From positions 1-51,347 of the forward strand of contig JANQEL010000121.1 of NCBI GenBank assembly GCA_028278345.1: DNA of 51,347 bases, written 5' to 3'. The DNA is from Myxococcota bacterium (GTDB lineage: Bacteria; Myxococcota_A; UBA9160; UBA4427). Shown piece after piece: positions 1 to 8,927 of this stretch. The position numbers and the translations under genes were made by a program. The stretch's first letter is position 1. The number at the start of each line of letters is the position of its first letter. The notes below the pieces were generated by a model. That model was not told the DNA's origin, did not search any database, and saw only the letters and a program-made list of their open reading frames with translations.

Positions 1-1
1 C

Positions 2-1696
2 GACCACAGCGCCTACTTCAAGGAAGACGCCCGGCGCCTGCTGATCGGTCTGTTCGAACCCGTCGCCAAACCCTGGCCGGCGGGTTCCGTGCCCAATGAT
101 TCGTTCATCGAGCTCGACGCCGACCTCGATCACGTGAGCCCGCTCCTCGAGCGCGCCTTCGACCGCGTGCCGCGTCTGCACCAGACGCCCCTGCGACAGA
201 TCTTCTGCGGACCCGAGAGCTTCACCCCTGACGATCAGTTCCTGCTCGGCGAGACTCCGGAAGTGGCCGGGTTCTTCGTCGCGGCCGGCTTCAACTCGAT
301 CGGCATCCAGGCGGCCGGCGGTGTCGGTTGGGTGCTGGCGGATTGGATCCTCGACGGCCATCCCCCGATGGATCTGTGGGACGTCGACATCCGGCGCTTC
401 GAACCCTTCGCGGCGCGCGAGGACTACTTGCGCAAACGAACGGTCGAGACCCTCGGCCTGCTCTACGAGATGCACTGGCCCTACCGCCAACCCGCGACGG
501 CGCGGGACGAGCGTCTCTCACCTCTGCACGAACGAACGAAGGAAGCCGGAGCCTGCTTCGGCGTGCTCGCGGGATGGGAACGCCCGCTGTGGTACGCGCT
601 CGAGGGGGAGCCGCCGATCGAAGAGCACTCCTTCCATCGCTCGAACGCCTTCGAACGCATCGCGGAGGAGCATCGCGCGACCCGCGAAGCCGTTGCGCTC
701 TACGACCAGACTTCCTATGCGCAGTTCCTCCTCGAAGGGCCCGATGCGCTCGACGTGATCGATCGCACCAGCGCGAACCAGATGGACGTCGAAGTCGGTC
801 GTGTCGTCTATACCCAGTGGTTGAACGAGCGCGGCGGCATCGAAGCCGATCTCACCGTGACGCGTCTGGGTGAAGATCGCTTCTGGGTCGTGACGGCACC
901 GGCGACGCGCGTGCGCGACCTCCACCATCTCGCGCGGATGGCTTCCGGGCGAAACGTCCGCCTCGAAGACGAAACCGAGCGCTGGGCGACCCTCGGGCTG
1001 ATGGGTCCGAAGTCGCGTGAGCTGCTCGAAGCCGCGGCCGAACGCGCCTTCCCGAACGAGGAATTCCCCTTCGGTACGTCACGCGAATTCGAGATCGGGG
1101 GTCACGCGGTTCGGGCGCTGCGTGTCACCTACGTGGGTGAGCTCGGCTGGGAGTTGTACACCCGGGTCGAGCACGCGCCCGCCGCCTTCGACCGCCTCGT
1201 CGAACTCGGCGATCCCCGCGGCCTCCGCCTCGCGGGCTTCCGCGCGATGCTCTCGTGTCGCATCGAAAAGGGCTATCGGCATTGGGGGCACGACATCGGG
1301 CCCGACGACGATCCCCTGGCTTCGGGCCTGGGCTTCGCGGTGGCGTGGGACAAGGCGGCAGACTTCGTCGGCCGCGCCGCCCTCGAGAAGCGCCGCGGCG
1401 AAGCGCGCACGCGTCGGCTCCTGCACTTCGCGATCGACGACCCGGCCGCCATGCTCCACCACGACGAACCCATCTTCCGAAACGGCGAGCCGATGGGGCT
1501 CACCACCTCCGGCACCTGGGGACACACCGTCGATGCCGCCGTCGGCCTCGGCTGGGCCAGCCGAAACGACGAGGCCATCGACCCCGCGTGGGTACGCGAA
1601 GGCGAATGGCAGATCGAGATCGCGGGAACGCGCTTCGACGCGCGCGCGTCGTTGCGAGCGTTCTACGATCCGCGATCGGAACGCGTACGGAGCTGA
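2..1696 (+). CDS. FAD-dependent oxidoreductase with GcvT-type aminomethyltransferase domain (dimethylglycine/sarcosine dehydrogenase-like), 5' truncated
   Basis: The reading frame is open to the window edge, so the N-terminal FAD-binding half of the protein is missing. About 564 residues are visible. The first ~125 are the C-terminal part of a DAO-type flavoprotein (FFVAAGFNSIGIQAAGG is the usual FAD-contacting glycine-rich strand). A short linker domain follows, then a folate-binding GCV_T domain from about residue 190 to 430 and a GCV_T C-terminal barrel. This order is that of dimethylglycine dehydrogenase, sarcosine dehydrogenase and related enzymes, which demethylate N-methylated amino acids and pass the one-carbon unit to tetrahydrofolate. 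The exact substrate cannot be read. A GTG at 89 lies inside the conserved region and is not the real start. The next gene is convergent, with only 10 bp between the two stops. Confidence 0.85.
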   Translation, partial: DHSAYFKEDARRLLIGLFEPVAKPWPAGSVPNDSFIELDADLDHVSPLLERAFDRVPRLHQTPLRQIFCGPESFTPDDQFLLGETPEVAGFFVAAGFNSIGIQAAGGVGWVLADWILDGHPPMDLWDVDIRRFEPFAAREDYLRKRTVETLGLLYEMHWPYRQPATARDERLSPLHERTKEAGACFGVLAGWERPLWYALEGEPPIEEHSFHRSNAFERIAEEHRATREAVALYDQTSYAQFLLEGPDALDVIDRTSANQMDVEVGRVVYTQWLNERGGIEADLTVTRLGEDRFWVVTAPATRVRDLHHLARMASGRNVRLEDETERWATLGLMGPKSRELLEAAAERAFPNEEFPFGTSREFEIGGHAVRALRVTYVGELGWELYTRVEHAPAAFDRLVELGDPRGLRLAGFRAMLSCRIEKGYRHWGHDIGPDDDPLASGLGFAVAWDKAADFVGRAALEKRRGEARTRRLLHFAIDDPAAMLHHDEPIFRNGEPMGLTTSGTWGHTVDAAVGLGWASRNDEAIDPAWVREGEWQIEIAGTRFDARASLRAFYDPRSERVRS

Positions 1697-1706
1697 GCGT
1701 CGCCTT

Positions 1707-2510
1707 CTACTTTCCCTTGAAGACGGGGTCGCGCTTCTCGAGGAACGCCTTCGGCCCTTCCTTCGCGTCTTCGGACATCATCACGGCCATGCCGTGCTTC
1801 TGTTCGATCACGAAGGCTTCTTCTTCGGGGAGGGTCTCGGTCTCGCGCAGGGTGGCGACGATGGCCTTGACCGCGAGGGGGCCGTTGCTCGCGATGCGCT
1901 CGGCGATCTCCTTCGCCTTGGCCAGGGCCTGGCCGTCGGGAACGATGTGGTTCACCAGGCCGAGTTCGTATGCGCGGCGCGCGGGCAGGTCTTCGCCGCA
2001 GATCAACATCTCGGCCGCGACGGCGTAGCCGATCTGGCGGCGCAGGCGCACGGCGCTGCCCGCCATCGGGAAGAGGCCGCGCTGCACTTCGGTGACACCG
2101 AACATCGCGCTCTCCCCGGCGACGCGGATGTCGGTGCCTTGCAGGATCTCGGTGCCACCGGCGCGGGCGAAGCCCTCGGCTGCGAGGATTACCGGCTTGC
2201 TTGGGCGATAGGTCTTGAGCCAGGCGCCATAGATCACGCCCGGGTCTTTCATCGCGCGTTCCATCCACTCGTTGTCCGGTTTGCCCGAACTCATCTTGCC
2301 GATCTCCGAGAGATCCATCCCCGCGCAGAAGGTGTTGCCGTTGCCGGTGAGGATGGCGACGCGCAGATCGTCGTCGTCATCGAGCTGGTTCCACGCGTCG
2401 TAGAGCCGGCACATCACCTCGCTGTTGACGGCGTTGCGCTTCTCGGGTCGGTTCAGGGTGACGGTGAGGACGTGTCCGTCCTGTTCGACGATGACGGCGG
2501 GGTCGGCCAC
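1707..2510 (-). CDS. Enoyl-CoA hydratase/isomerase (crotonase) family protein
   Basis: A 267-residue protein of standard crotonase length. The N-terminal strand TVTLNRPEKRNAVN and the two oxyanion-hole regions (NTFCAGMDL and FARAGGTEI) are typical of the family. A glutamate in TEVQRGLFP lies where hydratases keep a catalytic acid. Crotonases act on acyl-CoA thioesters in the cytoplasm, most often in fatty-acid or ring-acid beta-oxidation; which acyl-CoA is used here is unknown. The start is a GTG at 2510 preceded by an AGGAG about eight bases upstream. The gene is divergent from the TetR gene at 2747 and shares an AT-rich 236-bp intergenic region holding two dyads, so it may be under the same repressor. 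Confidence 0.9.
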   Translation of the reverse strand: MADPAVIVEQDGHVLTVTLNRPEKRNAVNSEVMCRLYDAWNQLDDDDDLRVAILTGNGNTFCAGMDLSEIGKMSSGKPDNEWMERAMKDPGVIYGAWLKTYRPSKPVILAAEGFARAGGTEILQGTDIRVAGESAMFGVTEVQRGLFPMAGSAVRLRRQIGYAVAAEMLICGEDLPARRAYELGLVNHIVPDGQALAKAKEIAERIASNGPLAVKAIVATLRETETLPEEEAFVIEQKHGMAVMMSEDAKEGPKAFLEKRDPVFKGK

Positions 2511-2648
2511 TGGGAAGGCTCCTGTCTGCTGTGGGATTCGCGCGCTGGATCGCGGGCGGGGGGCCTACTTGTAGGACACTTCGAGCGGGCGGTGGGCTTT
2601 CGCGAGCCCGGCCCGGGAGGGGGCGGACGGGGGACGAATCCAGGACAG

Positions 2649-2678
2649 CCTCCTGAAATTGTAAGCATTTTCGGGAGG
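2649..2678. promoter_or_regulatory. 10-bp-arm inverted repeat in the crotonase/TetR divergent region
   Basis: The arms CCTCCTGAAA and TTTCGGGAGG pair over ten positions (one G-T wobble) around a 10-base spacer. No T-run follows, so it does not look like an intrinsic terminator. Its place between two divergent genes fits a protein-binding site; this is inference. Confidence 0.35.
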
Positions 2679-2710
2679 TTCATGGAAATCGAGACTCGGC
2701 GAGGTTTATG

Positions 2711-2728
2711 TTGACTAAGTTTAGTTAA
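2711..2728. promoter_or_regulatory. Candidate TetR operator
   Basis: TTGACTAA-GT-TTAGTTAA is an 18-bp inverted repeat with 7 of 8 positions symmetric. It lies in a locally AT-rich patch 18 bp upstream of the TetR-family start codon at 2747. TetR-family repressors commonly bind such short palindromes between themselves and a divergent gene. TTGACT could also be a -35 element, but I do not see a convincing -10 at the right distance. Confidence 0.5.
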
Positions 2729-2746
2729 TTATGTTCACTGAAAAGC

Positions 2747-3358
2747 ATGGGACGACCTCCTTTCTCCGAAGAACAGATCGAGGCCCAGCGCGAAGCGGTG
2801 ATCCACGCCGCGGAGGGTCTCTTCGCAGAGCTCGGATACGACGGCGTCACGATGCGCGCCATCGCCAAGATGACGGGGCAGAGCGCGGCCGCCGCCTACC
2901 GCTACTTCGAGAACAAGGATGCGATCTTCAACGCCGCACGCGTTGCCGCCTATGGGCGCTTCACGGCCGCACAGGAAGCATCCCTCGCCGGCGCCCAAAA
3001 CTCCGTCGAAGAGTTGAGCCAGATCGGCGACGCCTACATCCAGTTCGCCCTCGATGAACCGGATGCCTATCGGCTGATGTTCGAGATGAAACCCTCGGAC
3101 GCCACGCGCACACCCGAAGTCGAGGAGTGTGGAGCGGCCGCCTTCAAGCCCATTCGCGACACCATCGCGCGCGCCATCGAAGCGGGCGTGCTCGTCGGCG
3201 ATCACGTCGAACTCGCACACCTCTTCTGGGCGGGGCTTCACGGAATCGTCTCGCTCCACGTTTCGGGAAAGCTGCGCCACGGATTCGACCTGATGGCCCT
3301 CCGCGATCCGATGAAGCACCTGCTCCTCGCAGGCGGGCAGGGTCCACCCACCGTTTGA
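2747..3358 (+). CDS. TetR/AcrR family transcriptional regulator
   Basis: A 203-residue protein whose first ~60 residues form a TetR helix-turn-helix domain (LFAELGYDGVTMRAIAKM, then AAAAYRYFENKDAIF). The remaining alpha-helical part would be the ligand-binding domain. It begins 18 bp after a near-perfect palindrome and lies 41 bp upstream of an FAD oxidoreductase, with an MFS transporter and a DUF2141 gene after that, all on the same strand. It probably represses this operon and perhaps the divergent crotonase gene, responding to a small hydrophobic ligand. The ligand cannot be inferred. Confidence 0.92.
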   Translation: MGRPPFSEEQIEAQREAVIHAAEGLFAELGYDGVTMRAIAKMTGQSAAAAYRYFENKDAIFNAARVAAYGRFTAAQEASLAGAQNSVEELSQIGDAYIQFALDEPDAYRLMFEMKPSDATRTPEVEECGAAAFKPIRDTIARAIEAGVLVGDHVELAHLFWAGLHGIVSLHVSGKLRHGFDLMALRDPMKHLLLAGGQGPPTV

Positions 3359-3399
3359 CGGCGACGCAGCGCCGGTCGCCATCCAAGGGAGAAACAAGC

Positions 3400-4893
3400 A
3401 TGAAATCGATCGAGACCGATTGGGATGTGATCGTCATCGGTTCGGGCCTGGGAGGATTGACCTCGGCCGCGCGCATGGCGCAGAGCGGGCTGCGCGTGCT
3501 CGTGCTCGAGCAACACGTCTACGCCGGCGGCTACGCGCACCACTTCCTGCGCAAGGTGAAGGGCACGAAGATCGTTTACGACTTCGACGTCGCCCTGCAC
3601 CAGACGGGGGATCTGCTGCCCGGCCGCGGCATGCACACGACCCTCGGCAAGCTCGGTGTGCTCGACCGCATTCGACTGCGCCGCTTCGACGTGGCCTATC
3701 GCACGGTCGGGCCCGAGCACGACCTCGAGATCCCTGCCGACATCGACGCCTACGAGGCCCTGCTCTGCAACGAGTACCCCGAACACGCGGGCGGCGTGCA
3801 CGGTCTGTTCGAAACCCTGCGCGCGATCGACGAGCGCCCGAGCGGTGGGCCGAGCCCCGCCGCCTTCGCGGTGATGGGCAAGTCGTTGCAGGAACTGCTC
3901 GACGAGCACGTCCGCGACCCGCGCATCCAGTCGATCTTCTCGACGCTCTGGGGATATCTCGGTCTGATTCCGTCGCAGGTGTCCGCCTTCATCTATTCCC
4001 AGATGTGGCTCAGCTATCACGCTGGCGGTTGCTTCTATGTCGAAGGGGGAGGGCAGGCGCTCTCCGATGCCTTCGTCGACGTGATCGAAGCGCACGGCGG
4101 CAAGGTGTTGCTGCGAACCGAGGTCACGAACATCGAAACCCAGGGGGGCCGCGTCGTCGGCGTCGAGACGAGGAATCGCGGACGCTTCCGCGCACCCGCC
4201 GTGGTGAGCAACGCCCCGGCCCCGCTCACCTTCCACCAACTGCTCGACGACCGTTCCCTCGCCACGTCGGAGATCGAGCTCTCCGATTCGCTCCCGCTCT
4301 CCTGTTCGATCCACCAGGCCTACGTCGGCATCAAGGGCGACGCCGCGAAGCTCGGGCTGCCCGATCGGTCGATCTTCCATTCGCGCAGCTACGACTTCGA
4401 TGAAGAGCTGGCGGCCCTCGAAGCCGGCGACTACGCGCGGCAGGGCTGGATGGTCGGCAATCACACCGTCGCCGATCCGACCCACGCGCCCGAAGGGCGC
4501 TCGATCCTCCACGCCACCGTCATGGCGGACGGACGCCTGTGGGAGGGGCTCGACGAAGCGAGCTATCGCGAGAAGAAGGCCGACCTCGAAGCCTTCCTGA
4601 TCGACCGCCTCGCCGATCGCATTCCCGACGTGCGCGATCGCATCGAGATCTGCGAGACCGGCACCCCCCACACGATGCAGCGCTACTCGTTGAATCCGCA
4701 GGGGGCGATCTACGGCTACGCCCACACCCCGACGGCCCACAGCGTCCTGCGACCGCAACCGCGAACGGGTGTGCCGGGGCTCTACCTCGCCGGCGCCTGG
4801 ACCTTCCCGGCACCCGGTTTCACGGGAAGCATGATGTCGGGCTGGAATACGGCCGGGCTCGTATTCGAAGACGTGGAGGGAAAGAAGGCATGA
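3400..4893 (+). CDS. FAD-dependent oxidoreductase, phytoene desaturase / carotenoid isomerase / retinol saturase-like
   Basis: The 497-residue protein starts with the dinucleotide-binding motif VIVIGSGLGGLTSAARMA followed by the ribose-binding acidic end of the second strand (VLVLEQ). It ends with the second FAD signature of this superfamily (YLAGAWTFPAPGFTGSMMSG). Length and both motifs fit the CrtI/CrtH/RetSat amine-oxidase-like group, which desaturate, isomerise or saturate polyene lipids. No phytoene synthase or other carotenoid gene is visible nearby, so carotenoid synthesis is not supported; a lipid or terpenoid substrate is a guess. ATG at 3400 has a purine-rich AAGGGAGAAA upstream. 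The stop overlaps the next start as ATGA, so it is translationally coupled to the MFS gene. Confidence 0.8.
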   Translation: MKSIETDWDVIVIGSGLGGLTSAARMAQSGLRVLVLEQHVYAGGYAHHFLRKVKGTKIVYDFDVALHQTGDLLPGRGMHTTLGKLGVLDRIRLRRFDVAYRTVGPEHDLEIPADIDAYEALLCNEYPEHAGGVHGLFETLRAIDERPSGGPSPAAFAVMGKSLQELLDEHVRDPRIQSIFSTLWGYLGLIPSQVSAFIYSQMWLSYHAGGCFYVEGGGQALSDAFVDVIEAHGGKVLLRTEVTNIETQGGRVVGVETRNRGRFRAPAVVSNAPAPLTFHQLLDDRSLATSEIELSDSLPLSCSIHQAYVGIKGDAAKLGLPDRSIFHSRSYDFDEELAALEAGDYARQGWMVGNHTVADPTHAPEGRSILHATVMADGRLWEGLDEASYREKKADLEAFLIDRLADRIPDVRDRIEICETGTPHTMQRYSLNPQGAIYGYAHTPTAHSVLRPQPRTGVPGLYLAGAWTFPAPGFTGSMMSGWNTAGLVFEDVEGKKA

Positions 4894-6239
4894 AGCACGA
4901 TGACGGACGTCCCGGTTGGTATCGCCTCACCTGGTTTCTCGGCCGCCCTCCCCAACTCACGCCGCGTCAGTGGCAGGTGCTCGGGCTGGTCGCGATCGTT
5001 TCGCTCTTCGAGCAGTACGACCTCTACCTCTTCTCGCTGAGCTTGAAGCAGATCCAGGCCGACCTCGCGGTGAGCGAGGCCGACCTCGGTTGGCTCGGTT
5101 CGACGGTTCGCCTCGGGGCGCTCTTCGCGTTGCCGATTGCGCTTGCGGCGGATCGCTATGGCCGCCGCAAGCTGCTGTTGCTCACGGTGATCGCCTACAC
5201 GGTGCTCACGGGAGCGACTGCGTTCGCACCCAACGCCGAGACCTTCGTGGTGTTGCAGTTCCTTGCTCGCGCGTTCGCGGTGGCCGAGACCTTGATCGCC
5301 GTCGTCGTGATCGCCGAGGAGTTCGCTCCCGAACACCGCGGGTGGGGGATCGGTGCCCTCGGTGCCATCCAGGCCTGCGGGGCGGGATTGGCGTCTCTGG
5401 CTTTCGGCTTCGTCGAGGTGCTTCCCTGGGGTTGGCGCTCCCTCTATCTGATCGGCCTGATCCCGCTCACGCTGGTGGCCTACTGGCGACGTGTGCTTCC
5501 CGAAACCGATCGTTTCGCGAAACTCCAGCGCGAGCGTGAGGCAAGCGCGCGAGTGACTCCGGCCCTCGAGCCTTTCCAGCAGCTGGCGAAGAACCGCCGC
5601 GCCCACGTCGTGGCACTGGTCTCGATCTGTCTCGTCTTCGGCCTCGCTCACGGGCCTGCCTCGTTCTTCGCGCCGAAGTATCTGCAGGACGTACACGGTT
5701 GGTCGCCTGCGTCGGTCGCAGGCCTCATGGTGTTCGGAGGCATGTTCGCCATCATCGGCAATCCCCTCGCCGGTTGGCTGAGCGATCGCCACGGGCGCCG
5801 CCCCATGGCGTCGCTCTTCTCCTTCGCCTTCGCCCTGGTGACGATCGCCTTCTATTCGATCGCCGGTGTCTTCGCGCCCGGGCTCTGGATCTTGTTGATC
5901 TTCGCGATGATGGGCACCGAGGTGACGATCGCGGCGTTCGGCGCTGAACTCTTCGACACCTCCCAACGCTCGACCGCTTCGGGCATGCGCGCCGTTTCGA
6001 ACGCGATCGGGACCGTGCTCGGCCTGGCCGCCATTTCGATCCTGTTCCCCATCCTCGGTTCGAACTGGACGGCGATCACGATCCTGGCGGGGGTGTGCTG
6101 CGTCGTTCCCCTGATCGCCTGGTTCGCCTTCCCCGAAACCGCCCGCCGCACCCTCGAACAGATCGCGGGGCGTCCGGAACAAGAGGCCGAGGTTTCACCT
6201 TCGGCTCCGATCGCTGCACCGACGGTGCACGCCAAGTAG
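4890..6239 (+). CDS. Major facilitator superfamily transporter
   Basis: A 449-residue polytopic inner-membrane protein with about 12 hydrophobic segments. The MFS loop signature occurs after TM2 (ALAADRYGRRKLL) and again at the pseudo-symmetric place in the second half (GWLSDRHGRRPM). Overall it resembles the metabolite:H+ symporter / sugar-porter-like branch. The ATG at 4890 overlaps the stop of the upstream FAD enzyme (ATGA), so the transporter probably moves the substrate or product of that enzyme. I cannot tell import from export. The in-frame open sequence upstream of 4890 is a shadow of the previous gene. Confidence 0.88.
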   Translation: MKHDDGRPGWYRLTWFLGRPPQLTPRQWQVLGLVAIVSLFEQYDLYLFSLSLKQIQADLAVSEADLGWLGSTVRLGALFALPIALAADRYGRRKLLLLTVIAYTVLTGATAFAPNAETFVVLQFLARAFAVAETLIAVVVIAEEFAPEHRGWGIGALGAIQACGAGLASLAFGFVEVLPWGWRSLYLIGLIPLTLVAYWRRVLPETDRFAKLQREREASARVTPALEPFQQLAKNRRAHVVALVSICLVFGLAHGPASFFAPKYLQDVHGWSPASVAGLMVFGGMFAIIGNPLAGWLSDRHGRRPMASLFSFAFALVTIAFYSIAGVFAPGLWILLIFAMMGTEVTIAAFGAELFDTSQRSTASGMRAVSNAIGTVLGLAAISILFPILGSNWTAITILAGVCCVVPLIAWFAFPETARRTLEQIAGRPEQEAEVSPSAPIAAPTVHAK

Positions 6240-6266
6240 GAGCAGAAAGAAAAGGAGGAGGTTCCC

Positions 6267-6695
6267 ATGAACGAGTTTCTCATCTGGAGCACGGCTCTGC
6301 TGAGCGTTCTGGTGCTGACCGGCATGGCCGCTCAAGCCACCGAGGTGGTGATCGACGTCGGCGGCGTCGTGCCGAAGGGCGGCGACATCCGCGTCGCGGC
6401 ATTCGCGAGCGCGGCCGACTACGAAGCCGGCCGCGCAACGAAGGGTGTGATCGTCGAAGCCACGGGGGATCGGGTGCGCGCCGTGATTTCCGACCTCCCC
6501 GAAGGCGTCTACGGCTTCGCGATCTTCCAGGACGAAGACGGAAACGAAGAAGTCTCGAAGAACTTCATCGGCATTCCGAACGAGCCCTACACCTTCTCGA
6601 ACGATGCGCGCGGCCGGTTCGGTCCGCCGGGCTTCGACGAGATGGCCGTCTCGGTTTCGGGAGATCGCGTGGAGCTCGCGGTCACCTTGAAGTAG
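6267..6695 (+). CDS. DUF2141-like secreted protein
   Basis: A 142-residue protein with a Sec signal peptide (hydrophobic stretch at about residues 6-20, likely cleavage after MAAQA). A small beta-sandwich follows. The pattern of a GDIRVAAFASAADY strand, a DLPEGVYGFAIFQDEDGN strand and the NDARGRFGPPGFDEMA loop is that of DUF2141, a periplasmic family of unknown function. A very strong ribosome binding site (AAGGAGGAGG) precedes the ATG. It lies 27 bp behind the MFS transporter and closes the TetR-controlled operon, suggesting an accessory envelope role for that system. Confidence 0.8.
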   Translation: MNEFLIWSTALLSVLVLTGMAAQATEVVIDVGGVVPKGGDIRVAAFASAADYEAGRATKGVIVEATGDRVRAVISDLPEGVYGFAIFQDEDGNEEVSKNFIGIPNEPYTFSNDARGRFGPPGFDEMAVSVSGDRVELAVTLK

Positions 6696-6723
6696 CGGGC
6701 CGCGCTCTCGGGCTGCAGCGCTC

Positions 6724-8367
6724 TCAGCCAGTCGATCGCAGGCCGCGCAGGTTCAGCTCGTGTACGCCGCGCACCCGTTCGAACAGGCAGCCGACACCGA
6801 AGAGCACCATGATCACGCGGACCGCCACCCCGACGAAGGGGATGATGGCCGCGACGGTGAGGATCAGTGTGCCCACCAGGTACGACGGGGCGAACCCTCC
6901 GAGCCCCGGTGCCTTCGGCGGCATCACCGCGCGTCCGATCATCGCGGCGACCACGATGCCCCCCGTGTAGAGCGCGAGCAGGAAGAGGAAGAAGCCGAAC
7001 AGCGCGATCGGCAGCCCCACCACCGTGAGTCCCACCAGGAGCATGGCGACCGGGCCCGCGAGGATGATCATGAAGCCGATGCCCATCGCGCGGAAGAAGC
7101 CGCGCGCGTTCGGCGGGTCGGCATCGAACAGACGCGGATCGAGCAGGTAGACGAGCAGACCGAAGACGTAGCCCGCGGCCGCGAACATGAGGGCGCCGAG
7201 GTAGAAGCCCGGGTCGCGGTAGCGCGACATGACGTGCTCCTTCACGAGGCTCTCGTGAGTGATCTCGACCTGACCCCCGACCTCCGCGCCCGGGGCGCGA
7301 TCGACGGCTTCGGGGCCGTCGTGCAGGTGGCCATGTACGTCGCGCCCGATCTTTGCACTATCGAGCAGGGTGATGCGCTCCGCCTCGAGGGCGTGGAGAT
7401 CACGCCCGATCTCGCCGCGCAGCTCGAGCCATTCGCCTCCGAAGGTGACGTCGCGCTTCGCCACGCCATCGAGTTGCACGCCCTCGCCAAGGAAGGTGGC
7501 ATCGCGCCCGATCTCGGCGCCCTCCGCCACGGTGAGGCGTTCCCCTCCGAGCAGCGCCGAACCGGCGACCTTTGCCGCCAGCCGCGTGGTTCTGGCGAAA
7601 GTGATCACGGTGCCCTCGACTTCGCCGTCGATCTCCACCTCCTCGCCGAAGACGAAGAGGTTGCCGGTGATCTTGCCCCGCACGCTCACGCGTTCGGCGC
7701 CGGCCACGAGGTCGCCGTCGATCGTGCCGTCGATGGTGACGACGTCGCCGACGCAGAAGAGGCTCCCGTCGACGGTTTCGCTCGCGCCGATGATCGTGTC
7801 CTGATCGATGCGCAGCTCGATTGCACGCGCGACCTCGGGCGCCATCAAGGCGACCGCGAACACGATCATCAGAGATGACGAATTCAACAACCGTTGCGAG
7901 AGGGCGTGAACGAGGGCGCAACCGATCGCAGAGACCGCCGCAACGACGCCCACGGCGGTGACGAGTTCGAGGAAGCCGGGAAGCTGATCGCGCACCATGA
8001 ACACCGAATCGAAAGCCAATTCATACGCTCCCATCAATCGTCGTGGGTTCAACAGGTCGAGCACGCCGGGAAGGCGGAGTTCGATGAGCGCCCCCACGAT
8101 CGTGAGCAAGACAGTGACGCTCGCGATCGCGAGCGGAAGCCCCCAGGCGAGGTCGCGGGCGGGGGGGGCGACCACCGGTGCGGCGGCGCGCCGGGTTTCT
8201 CGTTCGAGCATGGCGTGGGTGAGGGCCTGCCCTTCTTCCTGCAGCGCCACCACGCGCGTGCGGCACTCGCGGCAGGAGACGAGGTGGAGCTCGCTGCTGC
8301 GCAGCTCTTCGTCTTCGAGTTCGCCGTCGACGTAGATCGACCAGGTCAGTTCGCTCGGACAACTCAC
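6724..8367 (-). CDS. Anti-sigma factor with zinc-finger N-terminus, bactofilin-like beta-helix and multi-span membrane domain
   Basis: A 547-residue protein with three parts. Residues ~1-60 hold the zinc-binding anti-sigma motif H28-x3-C32-x2-C35 (zf-HC2/ZAS type). Hydrophobic segments follow at about 75-97, 135-155 and 165-185. Residues ~190-385 are a string of short strands with alternating DG, GE and GD turns (VTIDGTIDGDLVAGAERV is one turn pair), as in bactofilin/polymer-forming cytoskeletal beta-helices. The last ~150 residues contain about four more membrane spans. The GTG start overlaps the stop of the ECF sigma gene (GTGA), the standard arrangement for sigma/anti-sigma pairs, so it should hold that sigma at the membrane. 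The beta-helix is probably the sensory part; that is inference. Confidence 0.8.
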   Translation of the reverse strand: MSCPSELTWSIYVDGELEDEELRSSELHLVSCRECRTRVVALQEEGQALTHAMLERETRRAAAPVVAPPARDLAWGLPLAIASVTVLLTIVGALIELRLPGVLDLLNPRRLMGAYELAFDSVFMVRDQLPGFLELVTAVGVVAAVSAIGCALVHALSQRLLNSSSLMIVFAVALMAPEVARAIELRIDQDTIIGASETVDGSLFCVGDVVTIDGTIDGDLVAGAERVSVRGKITGNLFVFGEEVEIDGEVEGTVITFARTTRLAAKVAGSALLGGERLTVAEGAEIGRDATFLGEGVQLDGVAKRDVTFGGEWLELRGEIGRDLHALEAERITLLDSAKIGRDVHGHLHDGPEAVDRAPGAEVGGQVEITHESLVKEHVMSRYRDPGFYLGALMFAAAGYVFGLLVYLLDPRLFDADPPNARGFFRAMGIGFMIILAGPVAMLLVGLTVVGLPIALFGFFLFLLALYTGGIVVAAMIGRAVMPPKAPGLGGFAPSYLVGTLILTVAAIIPFVGVAVRVIMVLFGVGCLFERVRGVHELNLRGLRSTG

Positions 8368-8927
8368 GATCGACCCTCCTGCATGTCGTAGAGCAGCGTG
8401 CGCAGCGATTGCTTGCCACGGAACAGCAGGCTCGCCACCTGCGAACGCTTCACCCCCATGGTTTCGCCGATCTCGTCGTAGCCGAGGTCGAGGAAGTAGC
8501 GCAGCACGAGCGGCACCCGGTAGTGGTCGGGTAGGCGGTCCAATGCGCGTTGCACGGCCGCCTGCTCTTCGGCCTGGATGAGCCCATCGAGTGCGGTGCG
8601 GCTCCCGGCTGCAAAGTCATCCCCATCCGAATCGGTGTCGTCGAAGAGCCGCTTCTCGACGTTCTTGCGGCGCAGGCGATCGATGCAGCGATGCGAGGCG
8701 ATCGAGAGCAGCCAGCGGCGAAAGGGTTGGCCCTGGTCGTAGGTCTCGAGCTTCTGCTGCGCGCGTTCGAAGACCTCGCTCAGGGCATCTTCCGCATCGA
8801 TCGGGCCGACGAGACGCGTGCAGAGCTTCTGCACGTCGGATCGAAACGCGTCGAAGAGTTCCCCCGCCGCTTCGTGCTCGCCCCGACGTGCGCGCTCGAC
8901 GCACTGCCGGATCGCCTCTTCGTCCAT
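8364..8927 (-). CDS. ECF-type RNA polymerase sigma-70 factor
   Basis: The 187-residue protein has sigma region 2 (AGELFDAFRSDV through WLLSIASHRCIDRLRRK, with the core-binding EDALSEVFERA helix) and region 4 with a DNA-binding helix-turn-helix (LDLGYDEIGETMGVKRSQV). I chose the ATG at 8927 because GGTGGAG lies five bases upstream and residues before it do not look like sigma sequence; the frame is open to a start at 9068. It is coupled through GTGA to the anti-sigma gene at 8367. Its regulon is unknown. ECF factors usually activate their own promoter, which would lie in 8928-9265. Confidence 0.92.
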   Translation of the reverse strand: MDEEAIRQCVERARRGEHEAAGELFDAFRSDVQKLCTRLVGPIDAEDALSEVFERAQQKLETYDQGQPFRRWLLSIASHRCIDRLRRKNVEKRLFDDTDSDGDDFAAGSRTALDGLIQAEEQAAVQRALDRLPDHYRVPLVLRYFLDLGYDEIGETMGVKRSQVASLLFRGKQSLRTLLYDMQEGRS

